Source: an uncultured Collinsella sp. (GTDB taxonomy: Bacteria; Actinomycetota; Coriobacteriia; Coriobacteriales; Coriobacteriaceae). From it: DNA of 32,312 nt. The notes beneath the pieces are model-generated. The model worked only from the letters and a program-made list of their open reading frames with translations, ran no database searches and had not been told where the DNA came from. The stretch is from NCBI GenBank assembly GCA_902490325.1, contig CABUDJ010000014.1:1-32312 (forward strand), given 5' to 3'. The translations under genes and the position numbers were made by a program. This document shows, one piece after another, positions 21,916-30,438 of this stretch. Within the stretch, counting starts at the first letter, position 1. The number at the start of each line of letters is the position of its first letter.

Positions 21916-22824
21916 ATGATCAAACTTGTGCTGACCGATATGGACGATACGCTGATTCCTGCTGGACACGATGGCGCCAGCGACTACGCCATCGAGGGCA
22001 TTCATGCCATGCAAGCGGCGGGCCTGCATTTTGGCCCGGTTTCGGGTCGCCAGCCGTCCGCGATGGGCTGGATGTTCCGCAATCGCTCCGAGTGCTTCTC
22101 GACCGGTGCGTTTTGCAACGGCCAGGTGATGTTTGTCGATGGCGAGGCGGTTGCCTCGCGCACAACTGATAACGATGCCCTGATGCGCCTGGCCGACTAC
22201 CTGGAGCAAGAGACCGACGATACCTATTTGAAGGTCTACCGTCTGGGTGATGACTTTTGGGACAACGACGCCTATTGCGTGACAAGCGATCCCGAGCGTG
22301 TGCGTCGCGCCATGGAGTCAGGCGGCAACGCGTGGCTCAAGGGCGAAGAGGCTCCCTGTCGCCCTGTCGTTGACGATGCCCCGGTATACAAGGCGAATAT
22401 CTGGAGTGCCCGTTCGCGCGAGGAGCTCGCCGAGCTGCGCAAGCGTGTTGCCGCCGAGGTGCCGGAGCTCTCGCTCGTGTTTCCCAACAACCGCGTGCGC
22501 CTGTTCGACGTTCTTCCGACCGGCTGGGACAAGGGCTGTGCTGCGCTGGAGCTGGCGCGCGCTTTGGGCCTGACGCCCGACGAGGTGGCCGTATTCGGCG
22601 ATTCCGATAACGATTTGCCCATGATCGACGCCGTTCCCAATTCCGTTGCAGTCGCCAATGCCAACGAGGCCGTCACGGCTGCCGCGCGCTGGCATATCGG
22701 CGCTGCGGCAGACGATGCGGTCGCCGGGGCTCTACATCAGATTGCCGCCTGCGCCGCGACGGGGGAGATGCCGTCGTTTATGCGTCAGATGGACGCGACG
22801 GGTTTCGACGTCACGAACGTCTAG
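21916..22824 (+). CDS. HAD-superfamily phosphatase (Cof type)
   Basis: A 302-residue haloacid dehalogenase-like phosphatase. Seen: the nucleophile motif DMDDT (8-12), SGRQPSA with the motif II serine (about 43-49), the large alpha/beta cap typical of Cof proteins, a conserved lysine (GWDKG, about 200), and GDSDNDLPM (about 226-234). Family members remove phosphate from sugar phosphates, flavin or pyridoxal compounds; the substrate here is unknown. GAGGGG precedes the ATG. The LysR gene begins 10 bases after its stop, suggesting one transcript. Confidence 0.9.
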   Translation: MIKLVLTDMDDTLIPAGHDGASDYAIEGIHAMQAAGLHFGPVSGRQPSAMGWMFRNRSECFSTGAFCNGQVMFVDGEAVASRTTDNDALMRLADYLEQETDDTYLKVYRLGDDFWDNDAYCVTSDPERVRRAMESGGNAWLKGEEAPCRPVVDDAPVYKANIWSARSREELAELRKRVAAEVPELSLVFPNNRVRLFDVLPTGWDKGCAALELARALGLTPDEVAVFGDSDNDLPMIDAVPNSVAVANANEAVTAAARWHIGAAADDAVAGALHQIAACAATGEMPSFMRQMDATGFDVTNV

Positions 22825-22834
22825 GGAGAAGGCT

Positions 22835-23731
22835 ATGAAGCTTCAGCAGCTCAGATATGTTGTTAAGGTTGCCGAATGCGGCAGCATCACCGAGGCCTCG
22901 CGCCGGCTCTTTGTGTCGCAGCCCTCGATCACCGCGTCGATCCGCGATCTCGAAAACGAGATGGGTGTGCATATCTTTGAACGCACCAACAAGGGCGTCA
23001 TTGTGTCCGAGGAAGGCGAGACCTTCTTGGGCTACGCGCGCCAGGTGCTCGACCAGGCCGACCTGCTCGAGGGCAAGTACAAAGGCACGTCCGAGCAGGT
23101 GCCGCACTTTAGCGTGAGTTGCCAGCATTATTCCTTTGCCGTTAACGCGTTTGTTGACGTGATCCGCGAGTTCGATGCCGCGCGTTACGACTTCACCCTG
23201 CGCGAGGAGCAGACTCACGAGATTATCGAGGATGTCGCGCATATGAAAAGCGAACTGGGCATCCTGTACTTATCTGAGCATAACCGCGAGGTTATCGAGC
23301 GCATGCTTGCCGCCAACGAGCTCGTATTCGAGGGGCTTTTCTGCGCTACGCCGCATGTCTTCGTGTGCGCCGACCATCCACTGGCGGACCATGCCAGCGT
23401 GACGCTCGAAGATCTCGAGGACTACCCGTTCCTGTCCTACGAGCAGGGCAGCTATAACTCGTTTTACTATTCCGAGGAACTGACCTCGACCTTTGAGCGT
23501 TGCAAGAATATCCGCGTGCGTGACCGTGCGACGTTGTTCAACCTAGCTATGGGCCTTAACGGTTACACGGTGTGTTCGGGCGTGATCAGCCACGAGCTCA
23601 ACGGGCCGGGTATTATCTCGATTCCGCTCGATGTGGACGAATACATGGAGATCGGCATTATCACGCGCAAAAATACGACGCTCACGCGCTATGGGCAGGC
23701 CTATATCGACGCGATTCGTCAGCATATCTAG
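22835..23731 (+). CDS. LysR-type transcriptional regulator
   Basis: A 298-residue regulator. Seen: N-terminal winged helix MKLQQLRYVVKVAECGSITE...LFVSQPSITASIRDLENEMG (1-45), then a substrate-binding domain (about 90-298). ATG 22835 has AGGGAGAAGG upstream and begins exactly at the usual LysR N-terminus, so the longer frame is rejected. The MetE-type gene follows in the same direction after a 152-base gap that holds a LysR-box-like site (23777). Control of methionine or sulfur metabolism is therefore plausible but inferred. Confidence 0.9.
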   Translation: MKLQQLRYVVKVAECGSITEASRRLFVSQPSITASIRDLENEMGVHIFERTNKGVIVSEEGETFLGYARQVLDQADLLEGKYKGTSEQVPHFSVSCQHYSFAVNAFVDVIREFDAARYDFTLREEQTHEIIEDVAHMKSELGILYLSEHNREVIERMLAANELVFEGLFCATPHVFVCADHPLADHASVTLEDLEDYPFLSYEQGSYNSFYYSEELTSTFERCKNIRVRDRATLFNLAMGLNGYTVCSGVISHELNGPGIISIPLDVDEYMEIGIITRKNTTLTRYGQAYIDAIRQHI

Positions 23732-23776
23732 TTTGTTATGTCTGCCGTGCGCATGATGCCGAGCGGCGCGTATTGA

Positions 23777-23793
23777 TATAGCTATTCCCTATG
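23777..23793. promoter_or_regulatory. Candidate LysR box upstream of the MetE-like gene
   Basis: TATAG-N7-CTATG, a 17-bp interrupted palindrome with the T-N11-A form, close in shape to the MetR-type box of Gram-positive bacteria (TATAG-N7-CTATA). A second palindrome, AATACGTATT, lies some 15 bases downstream. No SAM riboswitch was recognised. Confidence 0.4.
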
Positions 23794-23883
23794 TCAAACC
23801 AAAAATAATACGTATTTTACGATGGCTACTTGAGCACTCATACTTTGTCCCGTTAAAGCATCCACGCAAAAAAGGAGATCAGT

Positions 23884-25017
23884 ATGAGCAAATCCACCCA
23901 GCTCAAAGCGCCATTTCGCGCCGATATCGTCGGCAGCTTTCTTCGTCCGCAAGCTGTTAAGGATGCCCGTGCCGCCTATGTCGCGGGTAAACTCGACGCT
24001 TCCGGCCTTAAGGCCGTCGAGGACGATGCCATTCGCGATTTGGTGGCCAAGCAGAAGGCCGCCGGCCTGCAGGTGATCACCGATGGCGAGTTCCGCCGCA
24101 GCTACTGGCACCTCGATTTTATGTGGGGACTCAACGGCATTGAGCGCCGCGCCTCGCGTACGGGCTACATGTTTCACGATGAGGAGACTACCGCCGACAC
24201 CGCCGTGGTAACCGGCCCCATTAGCGGCGAGAACCATCCGTTCGTCGAGCACTTCAAATTTGTCAAGTCACTCGAGGGGGAGGGCCAGGTCGCACGGCAA
24301 ACCATTCCGGCGCCGATCCAGACGTTCTCTGAAGTCACGCTCGACCGCTGTGATGGCCAGCAGGAGAGCCTGCGCGCCGTCTATAAGACCGACGAAGAGC
24401 TCGCCGATGCCATTGCCGCAGCATACCGCACCGTGATTGCCGACCTGTATGCCGCGGGCTGCCGCAACATCCAATTTGATGACTGCACCTGGGGCATCTA
24501 TTGCGATACCGACTTTGTGTCCAAGACCGGCATGAGTCCGGTTGACCTGCAAAAGGTGTCCGAGCTAGGTGTGGCGCTCAACAATGACGCAATCGCGGAC
24601 AAGCCCGACGATCTGGTTATCAACACGCACGTGTGCCGCGGCAACTATCACTCCACCTATGCTTTTGAGGGCGGCTACGACCCCATCGCGCCGTACCTGT
24701 TCGCACATGAGAACGTCGATGCGTTCTATCTGGAGTTCGACACGCCCCGCGCCGGTGGTTTTGAGCCGCTCAAGTACGTTGCCCCCGGCAAGAAGGTGGT
24801 GCTGGGACTGATCACTACAAAGGCGGCTGAGCTTGAGGACGAGGACGTTATCGTCGAACGTATCCACGAGGCCGCAAAGTATGTGCCGCTCGAGAACCTG
24901 TACCTGTCGCCCCAGTGCGGCTTTGCCAGCTGCGAGATTGGCAACAAACTGACCGAGGACGAACAGTGGGCAAAGATCGCGCTGGTCAAGCGCATTGCCG
25001 AGCGCGTTTGGAAGTAA
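23884..25017 (+). CDS. Cobalamin-independent methionine synthase family protein (MetE C-terminal type)
   Basis: A 377-residue TIM-barrel protein equal to the C-terminal catalytic half of MetE, like the YxjG/YxjH proteins of Bacillus. Seen: RADIVGSFLRP (12-22), TDGEFRRSYW (66-75), IQFDDCTWG (196-204), and zinc ligands H249 and C251 (NTHVCRGN), E284 (YLEFD) and C345 (SPQCGF). It most likely methylates homocysteine or a related thiol; the methyl donor of such short forms is not settled because the N-terminal half is absent. AAAAGGAGATCAGT precedes the start. It is the first gene after the LysR regulator. Confidence 0.88.
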   Translation: MSKSTQLKAPFRADIVGSFLRPQAVKDARAAYVAGKLDASGLKAVEDDAIRDLVAKQKAAGLQVITDGEFRRSYWHLDFMWGLNGIERRASRTGYMFHDEETTADTAVVTGPISGENHPFVEHFKFVKSLEGEGQVARQTIPAPIQTFSEVTLDRCDGQQESLRAVYKTDEELADAIAAAYRTVIADLYAAGCRNIQFDDCTWGIYCDTDFVSKTGMSPVDLQKVSELGVALNNDAIADKPDDLVINTHVCRGNYHSTYAFEGGYDPIAPYLFAHENVDAFYLEFDTPRAGGFEPLKYVAPGKKVVLGLITTKAAELEDEDVIVERIHEAAKYVPLENLYLSPQCGFASCEIGNKLTEDEQWAKIALVKRIAERVWK

Positions 25018-25140
25018 CGCTACCGTTCGCAGGCGACGGCGCGTGCGAGACATGGCGTATCACGTACAATGGTTCGGATCGTATCGTTCGGGCAGGTTAT
25101 CCGATATGCCTGATCGCCCTTCCATCATGAAAGGACTTCC

Positions 25141-26475
25141 ATGTCCCAATCCTCGACGCCCGCCGTCACCAATGCCATCTACGATGCGTCATCGCTCGGC
25201 CGCCCGCGCATGTTTGTGTTGGGTTTGCAACACATGTTTGCGATGTTCGGAGCCACGGTGCTCGTGCCCGTGCTCACCGGCCTTTCCGTTTCGGCGACGC
25301 TTCTGTTCGCCGGCATCGGCACGCTGCTGTTTCATTCTCTATCGCGCGGTAAGGTGCCGGCATTTTTGGGCTCATCGTTTGCCTTTATTGCCGGTTATGC
25401 CGCAATCGCGCCCAACGGCGAGACCGAGCTTTTGCCCTACGCCTGCCTGGGCGTAGCTTGTGCCGGCCTGCTCTATCCGGTGCTCGCGGCCCTGTTCCGC
25501 GCCTTTGGCGCCAAGCGCGTTATGCGTTTCTTCCCGCCGGTGGTGACCGGCCCCATCGTCATTTCCATCGGCCTGATCCTAGCGAGCTCTGCCATCGCCA
25601 ACTGCCAGACCAACTGGCTTGTCGCCGCTGTCGCTGTGGCCGTCATCATCATCTGCAATATTTGGGGCCGCGGCATGGTCAAGATCGTGCCGATTTTGCT
25701 GGGCGTTGTGGTGAGCTATGCCGTTGCGGCTGCGTTGAGTGAGGTCGATTTTTCGGGCGTTGCCGCCGCTCCGTGGGTCGGTCTGCCCATCGTGTGGGAC
25801 AACACCGTGTTTGCGCTCTTTGGCCCGCAGTTCGATAGCGGTCTTGCCACGACGGCCATCATCACCATCATGCCGCTGGCCTTTGCGACCATGATTGAGC
25901 ACATTGGCGATATCTCCGCCATTGGCTCTACCTGCGAACGCAATTACATTGCCGATCCCGGTCTGCACCGTACCCTGCTCGGCGATGGCCTGGCGACCAT
26001 CTTGGCATCGCTCTTTGGCGCCCCCGCCAACACTACGTATGGCGAGAACACCGGCGTGCTTGCGCTTACGCGCGTGTTCGACCCACGCGTGATTCGCATT
26101 GCCGCGTGCTGCGCCATTGTCCTCTCGTTCTGCCCCAAGTTCGCTGCGGTGATTGCCGCCATGCCGGCGTGCGTTATCGGCGGTGTGTCGCTCGTGCTCT
26201 ACGGCATGATCAGCGCCGTTGGCGTGCGTAACCTCATCGAGAATCAGGTTGATTTCCAGAACAACCGCAACGTGCTGGTGGCGGCTCTGGTGCTCGTGCT
26301 TTCGCTCGGCATTGCCTACAGTACCGCCGGTGCCATCGTGCTGGAGCTGGGCGGCGTGACCATTTCGCTTTCGGGCCTTGCCGTGGGCTCGCTGGTGGGC
26401 ATTGTGCTCAACGCCATCCTGCCCGGTAATGACTTTGAGTTCGATACTTCCGAGCTTGAGGAGACTGCTGAATAG
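25141..26475 (+). CDS. uraA: Uracil/xanthine permease (NCS2 family)
   Basis: A 444-residue integral membrane symporter with about 12-14 membrane segments. Seen: LGLQHMFAMFGATVLVPVL (28-46), PAFLGSSFAFIAGYAA, the acidic residue in TMIEHIGDISA and the TTYGENTGVLALTR motif (about 300-313), both diagnostic of the uracil branch of NCS2. It probably imports uracil with protons. GAAAGGACTT precedes the ATG. No PyrR attenuator or purine riboswitch is visible in the 123-base gap upstream. Confidence 0.88.
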   Translation: MSQSSTPAVTNAIYDASSLGRPRMFVLGLQHMFAMFGATVLVPVLTGLSVSATLLFAGIGTLLFHSLSRGKVPAFLGSSFAFIAGYAAIAPNGETELLPYACLGVACAGLLYPVLAALFRAFGAKRVMRFFPPVVTGPIVISIGLILASSAIANCQTNWLVAAVAVAVIIICNIWGRGMVKIVPILLGVVVSYAVAAALSEVDFSGVAAAPWVGLPIVWDNTVFALFGPQFDSGLATTAIITIMPLAFATMIEHIGDISAIGSTCERNYIADPGLHRTLLGDGLATILASLFGAPANTTYGENTGVLALTRVFDPRVIRIAACCAIVLSFCPKFAAVIAAMPACVIGGVSLVLYGMISAVGVRNLIENQVDFQNNRNVLVAALVLVLSLGIAYSTAGAIVLELGGVTISLSGLAVGSLVGIVLNAILPGNDFEFDTSELEETAE

Positions 26476-26495
26476 TAGCTGCGTTCAGCCAAATT

Positions 26496-26537
26496 AAAAA
26501 TGGCGTCCATGCGTATGTACGCGTGGACGCCATTTTT
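26496..26537. terminator. Strong bidirectional terminator
   Basis: 20-base arms with one mismatch (AAAAATGGCGTCCATGCGTA against its inverted partner) and a 2-base loop, with A-runs and T-runs on both sides, so it can act on both strands. It serves the permease gene and overlaps the stop codon of the convergent esterase gene by two bases. Confidence 0.88.
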
Positions 26538-27249
26538 AATGCGTCAGTATCCAGTGGATGCCGCGCGCCATGCGCAGGTCAGTTTGGGCAAAGTGATTGC
26601 CGGGGTTGAGCTCCAGCGTTGTTGGAATGTCACGCTCGATAAACAGCTCTTCCATCGCACGCGTATCGTCGAGTACGTGCCGCATCATGCGGTTGGGCGT
26701 CTTGGTTTCCTTTTTACCGAGCGACAGATAGGCGGCGTCGGGCGTGGCTGTCATCGTGCGCTCGCGCGCGTAGTCGATAAAGCCGGGGAACCACAGCGAC
26801 CCCGACGCACTCGCCGCGCGCTCAAAGACATCTGTTTGCCAAAGTGCCCACAGTGCAAAAAGACCCGCCAACGAGTAGCCGGCAACGCCGCGCCAGGCGG
26901 GCGGTTGCGGGAGCGATGATTCGGCCTGGGGGATTATCTGCTTCAACAACTCGTCAAGAAAACCAGCAGCCTGTCCGCCAAAGGGCTCGGCATCTCGTAT
27001 AGTTCCGTCGCATTCCCAGGGGCTCAGCTCGCGATTCCAATCGAGTCCTCCGATGGCGACAAGGGTGAACGGCGGGCAGTCGAGCTCTCGGCAGCGCTCG
27101 TAGACTTCACTACCGTCGCCCATAACCACGGGGAGGTAGATGACGGGCGTACCTTCCGCACGCTCTGAATAAACGGTTATCTGCTTCTGATGCGCTTCCA
27201 AGGCAGGCTTCTCTCGGTGTTGTGATATTGACAGCCTTAATTGTCGCAC
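26536..27249 (-). CDS. Alpha/beta hydrolase, putative esterase (Fes/EstD-like)
   Basis: A 237-residue esterase-like protein. Seen: VIYLPVVMGDGSEVY (about 36-50), nucleophile elbow GYSLAG (about 124-129), SASGSLWFPGF (about 147-157) and GNHF near the end with the catalytic histidine. This is the layout of the enterochelin-esterase/esterase D group. No signal peptide. The start is uncertain: GTG 27249 has no clear ribosome site; a TTG about 16 codons further in follows GAGAAG. Substrate unknown; no siderophore genes are nearby. Confidence 0.78.
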   Translation of the reverse strand: MRQLRLSISQHREKPALEAHQKQITVYSERAEGTPVIYLPVVMGDGSEVYERCRELDCPPFTLVAIGGLDWNRELSPWECDGTIRDAEPFGGQAAGFLDELLKQIIPQAESSLPQPPAWRGVAGYSLAGLFALWALWQTDVFERAASASGSLWFPGFIDYARERTMTATPDAAYLSLGKKETKTPNRMMRHVLDDTRAMEELFIERDIPTTLELNPGNHFAQTDLRMARGIHWILTH

Positions 27250-27270
27250 GCTGGCACGGGGGCAGACGCT

Positions 27271-27311
27271 AAAAGAAAGGCGCGGAGCCGCTCGATGCGA
27301 TTCCGCGCCTT
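27271..27311 (-). terminator. Intrinsic terminator after the purine permease gene
   Basis: On the minus strand, AAGGCGCGGA, a 15-base loop, TCCGCGCCTT, then TCTTTTAG. Ten-base stem, GC-rich, with a T-run. Confidence 0.8.
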
Positions 27312-27338
27312 GTTGTTTTGCTTTAGCAGACTATGCCG

Positions 27339-28649
27339 TTACGCCACGAAGAAGTAGACGAGGAAGGCAAGGGCTGCGATCCACATGAGCGGCTTGATCT
27401 TGGAGGCCTCGCCCTTAAAGAGCGCGACGATCACGTAGGCGATAAAGCCCAGGCCAATGCCGGCAGAGATGGAGTAGGTGAAGGGCACGCCGGCGACAAT
27501 CATGAACGCCGGGAAACCCTGCGACACGTCGGACCAGTCGATCTCGGAGGCTTCGCTCATCATGAGGTAGCCGACGTAGACCAGAGCACCGCAGGTGGCG
27601 GCGCTGGAAACGATGGTGACGATGGGGGAGAAGAACGCGGCGAGAATGAACAGCACGCCGGTGGTGACGGAGGTGAGGCCCGTGCGGCCACCGTCGGCAG
27701 CGCCAGAGGTGGACTCGACGAAGGTGGTGATGGAGGAGACGCCCATGAAACCGCCCACAGCAGCGGCGGCGGAGTCGACGATCAGGATCTCCTTGATATT
27801 CTCGACGTTGCCGTCGTCGGTGAGGAACTCGCCCTGCTTGGCCACGGCCATCGCGGTGCCCATGGTGTCGAAGAAGTCACTCATGAGCAGCGAGAACGAG
27901 ATGACGAGGAGCGTGGGGTCGGTAAGGACCTTGACGATGGCGGGCACGCCGCCGGCGTCGGCGATGGGGCCACCGATGCTCGAGAAGTCGAGCGGGGCGA
28001 TGATACCGGTCGGAGCCTGGGTCACACCTAGGGGGATACCGGCGATGACGGCGATGACGATGCCGATGAGCAGCGAGCCGGGGACGTTGCGGCAGGCGAG
28101 GGCGACTGTCACCAGGATGGAGATGATGCCGACGATGAAGGTGGGGGAGGTGATGTCGCCCAGACCGACGAGTGTACCGGCGCCAGCGGTGATAATGCCG
28201 GCATCGCACAGGCCAATCATGGCGATGAACAGGCCCAGACCCACCGAGATGGCGTGACGCAGGACAACCGGGATGGCGTCCATGATGGCCTCGCGCAGGC
28301 CACAAAGCACGAGCAGCAAGATGACGACGCCCTCAAGGAAGATGACGCTCATGGCCACGTGCCAGTCACCGCCGCAGACGGTGGTGGTGATTCCGGCGAT
28401 CATCGCGTTGACGCCTAAGCCCGACGCGCAGGCGAGCGGGCGGTTGGCGAAGATGCCCATGCAGATGGTCATGATGCCGGCGCCCAGGCAGGTGGCGCAG
28501 GCGAGCGCTCCCGCATCGATGCCGGCGCCCGAGAGCACTGCGGGGTTGACGGCGATGATGTAGGCCATCGCCAGGAATGTTGTCAGTCCAGCGCGAAGTT
28601 CGGTCCCGATTGTGGACTTGCGCTCACTGACGTGAAATAGTTCGTCCAT
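27339..28649 (-). CDS. Adenine/guanine/hypoxanthine permease (AzgA/PbuG type)
   Basis: A 436-residue membrane transporter. Seen: TELRAGLTTFLAMAYIIAVNP (about 14-34), ASGLGVNAMIAGITTTVCGG (about 75-94), the SDFFDTMGTAMAVAKQGE motif (about 263-280), and the SSITTFVESTSGAADGGRTGL block (about 309-329), all diagnostic of the AzgA branch. About 12-14 membrane segments. The ATG at 28649 follows AAGGAAAGGG; the longer frame to 28706 is rejected. It lies opposite the uracil permease across the esterase gene, so two nucleobase importers share this region. No purine riboswitch is visible upstream. Confidence 0.9.
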   Translation of the reverse strand: MDELFHVSERKSTIGTELRAGLTTFLAMAYIIAVNPAVLSGAGIDAGALACATCLGAGIMTICMGIFANRPLACASGLGVNAMIAGITTTVCGGDWHVAMSVIFLEGVVILLLVLCGLREAIMDAIPVVLRHAISVGLGLFIAMIGLCDAGIITAGAGTLVGLGDITSPTFIVGIISILVTVALACRNVPGSLLIGIVIAVIAGIPLGVTQAPTGIIAPLDFSSIGGPIADAGGVPAIVKVLTDPTLLVISFSLLMSDFFDTMGTAMAVAKQGEFLTDDGNVENIKEILIVDSAAAAVGGFMGVSSITTFVESTSGAADGGRTGLTSVTTGVLFILAAFFSPIVTIVSSAATCGALVYVGYLMMSEASEIDWSDVSQGFPAFMIVAGVPFTYSISAGIGLGFIAYVIVALFKGEASKIKPLMWIAALAFLVYFFVA

Positions 28650-28842
28650 GCATACCCTTTCCTTGTTCGGCCCCGAGTTTAGGCCGATTGACACGAACTC
28701 ACCCACTATATCGCCTTTGTGAAGTTGGTGTTCCTCACATGTTGATGTTCGGCGGTTTGTAACGGACGGGCGGTATCTTTCGCATGAAATTGTGTAGGTA
28801 CCGTATACTTAAGCGGTTACACCGACCCCTATGGAGGAACGT

Positions 28843-29262
28843 ATGATTAAAGAGCTCTGCCGCGACGAGGCTATCCTGTCTCAGCGTTGCGAGGTTGCGA
28901 CTGTCGAGGACGAGTCGGTCGCTCAGGATCTGATTGATACCATCAAGTCGCTCGATGATGCTGGCTGCTTGGCCGCCAACCAGATCGGCGTCACCAAGAA
29001 GGTCTGCGTCTATCTGGACGACGCCGGTGAGCCCCACGTGCTTTACAACCCCCGTCTGGTGTTTGGCCTGGGCGCCAGCAAGATGGAGGAGAGCTGCCTG
29101 ACGCACGAGGAAGTCACCAAGTCCACGCGCTACATCAAGTGCAAGGTTGCCTTTGACCAGATCGTCGACGGCAAGATGAAGGAGTGCCGCCGCGACTACG
29201 CGGGCTTTGAGGCACAAATGATCCAGCATATGATCGATCACTGCCAAGGTAAACTTGTCTAG
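28843..29262 (+). CDS. Peptide deformylase homologue lacking the catalytic glutamate
   Basis: A 139-residue PDF-fold protein. The three family motifs are recognisable: GCLAANQIGV (41-50, for GxGLAAxQ), MEESCLT (81-87, for EGCLS), and IQHMIDH (127-133, for QHExDH). Metal ligands C85, H129 and H133 are kept, but the catalytic Glu is Met130 (codon ATG at 29230-29232) and the EGC glycine is Ser. It may be an inactive or altered-activity paralogue, or the family variant seen in some gut Firmicutes and Coriobacteria. ATG 28843 follows TGGAGGAACGT. A leftward permease gene lies upstream; TATACT at about 28804 may be the -10 box. A terminator follows it. Confidence 0.85.
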   Translation: MIKELCRDEAILSQRCEVATVEDESVAQDLIDTIKSLDDAGCLAANQIGVTKKVCVYLDDAGEPHVLYNPRLVFGLGASKMEESCLTHEEVTKSTRYIKCKVAFDQIVDGKMKECRRDYAGFEAQMIQHMIDHCQGKLV

Positions 29263-29293
29263 GGTGACTACAGCACCGCACTTCGTCTCTTTT

Positions 29294-29330
29294 GGTCCGG
29301 GCGTGACATTGTTGTCATGTCCGGGCTTTT
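29294..29330 (+). terminator. Intrinsic terminator after the deformylase-like gene
   Basis: GGTCCGGGCGTGACA, loop TTGT, TGTCATGTCCGGGCT, then TTT. The stem is about 14 bp with several G-T pairs. It ends shortly before the bile salt hydrolase ribosome site, so bsh should have its own promoter. Confidence 0.7.
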
Positions 29331-29393
29331 GTGTTTAGCGCCTTTTTGTTTGGTGACAATAACCTTAGCAGGAACGTAAAGCTAGGAGGCGCT

Positions 29394-30359
29394 ATGTGCA
29401 CGAGCATTCGATTTACCGATAATTCTGGCCACATGTATCTGGGCCGCAACCTCGACTGGAGCTTTGACTACGGCCAACAGGTTCGCGTGATGCCGCGCGG
29501 GTTCCACATTCCGTATTCGTTTATCGACGATGCGTCGGCGGCACACGCGGTAATCGGCATGTGCATTGATTACAAGAACTACCCTATGTTCTTCGACTGC
29601 GGCAACGATGCGGGCCTCGCCGTGGCGGGTCTCAATTTCCCGGGTTATGCCGAGTATGCCGAGGACCCTGTCGACGGCAAGACCAATATCGCGGCCTATG
29701 AGTTTCCCCTGTGGGTGGCAGCGACGTTCTCGACGGTCGATGAGGTCGAGACCGCGCTGCGCGACACGGTGATTGTCGCCAAATCTGCCGGAGAGGGGCT
29801 GGGCGTGTCGCTGCTCCATTGGATTATCGGCGACAGCCAGCGCAGCATCGTGGTCGAGATGATGGCTGACGGCCTGCATGTATACGACGATCCGGTCGAC
29901 ACCCTTGCCAACCAGCCGACCTTCCCGTGGCACATGGAAAACCTGCGCACCTATATCACAGCCACAAGCGATTTTCCGCAGACGGCGACATGGCGTGGCG
30001 CCGAGCTCAAGCCCTATGGCGCGGGTGCCGGCATGCGCGGTATTCCGGGTGACTGCTATTCACCGAGCCGTTTTGTAAAGGCGGCGTACCTCAATGCCAA
30101 TTACCCGCAAAAGGAGAGCGAGACCGAAAACGTCGTCCGCATGTTCCGTTCACTCGAGGGCGTGGTGATGATTGAGGGGGCGTCCAGGATGGGCGATGGC
30201 AAGTTCGAGAAGACTATCTATACCGGATGCTTTAGCGCGCGCACGGGCAATTATTACTACGCGATGTATGGGGATCCGTCGATTCGCTACGTGAGCCTGA
30301 TGGATGCCGAGGGCGCGAGCCCCGATAGGCTCGTGGTTCCCGAGCCGCGTCGTTCGTAG
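29394..30359 (+). CDS. bsh: Bile salt hydrolase (choloylglycine hydrolase)
   Basis: A 321-residue N-terminal-nucleophile hydrolase that cleaves the amide bond of glycine- or taurine-conjugated bile acids in the cytosol. Seen: Met-Cys start, so Cys2 becomes the nucleophile after Met removal; R18, D21, N81 (LAVAGLNFPGY), N173 (LANQPTF) and R226 (SPSRF) at the positions of the catalytic residues of known BSHs. The sequence resembles the Bifidobacterium enzyme along its whole length, for example RNLDWSFDYG (18-27) and MENLRTY (181-187). ATG 29394 follows AGGAGGCGCT. The substrate range cannot be read from sequence alone. It fits a gut resident. Confidence 0.95.
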   Translation: MCTSIRFTDNSGHMYLGRNLDWSFDYGQQVRVMPRGFHIPYSFIDDASAAHAVIGMCIDYKNYPMFFDCGNDAGLAVAGLNFPGYAEYAEDPVDGKTNIAAYEFPLWVAATFSTVDEVETALRDTVIVAKSAGEGLGVSLLHWIIGDSQRSIVVEMMADGLHVYDDPVDTLANQPTFPWHMENLRTYITATSDFPQTATWRGAELKPYGAGAGMRGIPGDCYSPSRFVKAAYLNANYPQKESETENVVRMFRSLEGVVMIEGASRMGDGKFEKTIYTGCFSARTGNYYYAMYGDPSIRYVSLMDAEGASPDRLVVPEPRRS

Positions 30360-30382
30360 GTGAGAAGTCCGTCGCGATACAA

Positions 30383-30418
30383 AGCGGCCCTGCATCTCTC
30401 GTGAGGTGCAGGGCCGCT
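30383..30418. terminator. Bidirectional hairpin between bsh and kup
   Basis: 16-base arms, AGCGGCCCTGCATCTC with GAGGTGCAGGGCCGCT, one mismatch, 4-base loop, between convergent genes. No long T-run. Confidence 0.65.
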
Positions 30419-30438
30419 GTCGTCGATTCGCGGCGTCG

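Noticed and set aside
23732..23883. SAM or other methionine riboswitch before the MetE-like gene
   Set aside because: None of the conserved SAM riboswitch blocks is present in the 152 bases.
28650..28842. Purine riboswitch before the AzgA-type permease
   Set aside because: No match to the conserved purine riboswitch core on the minus strand.
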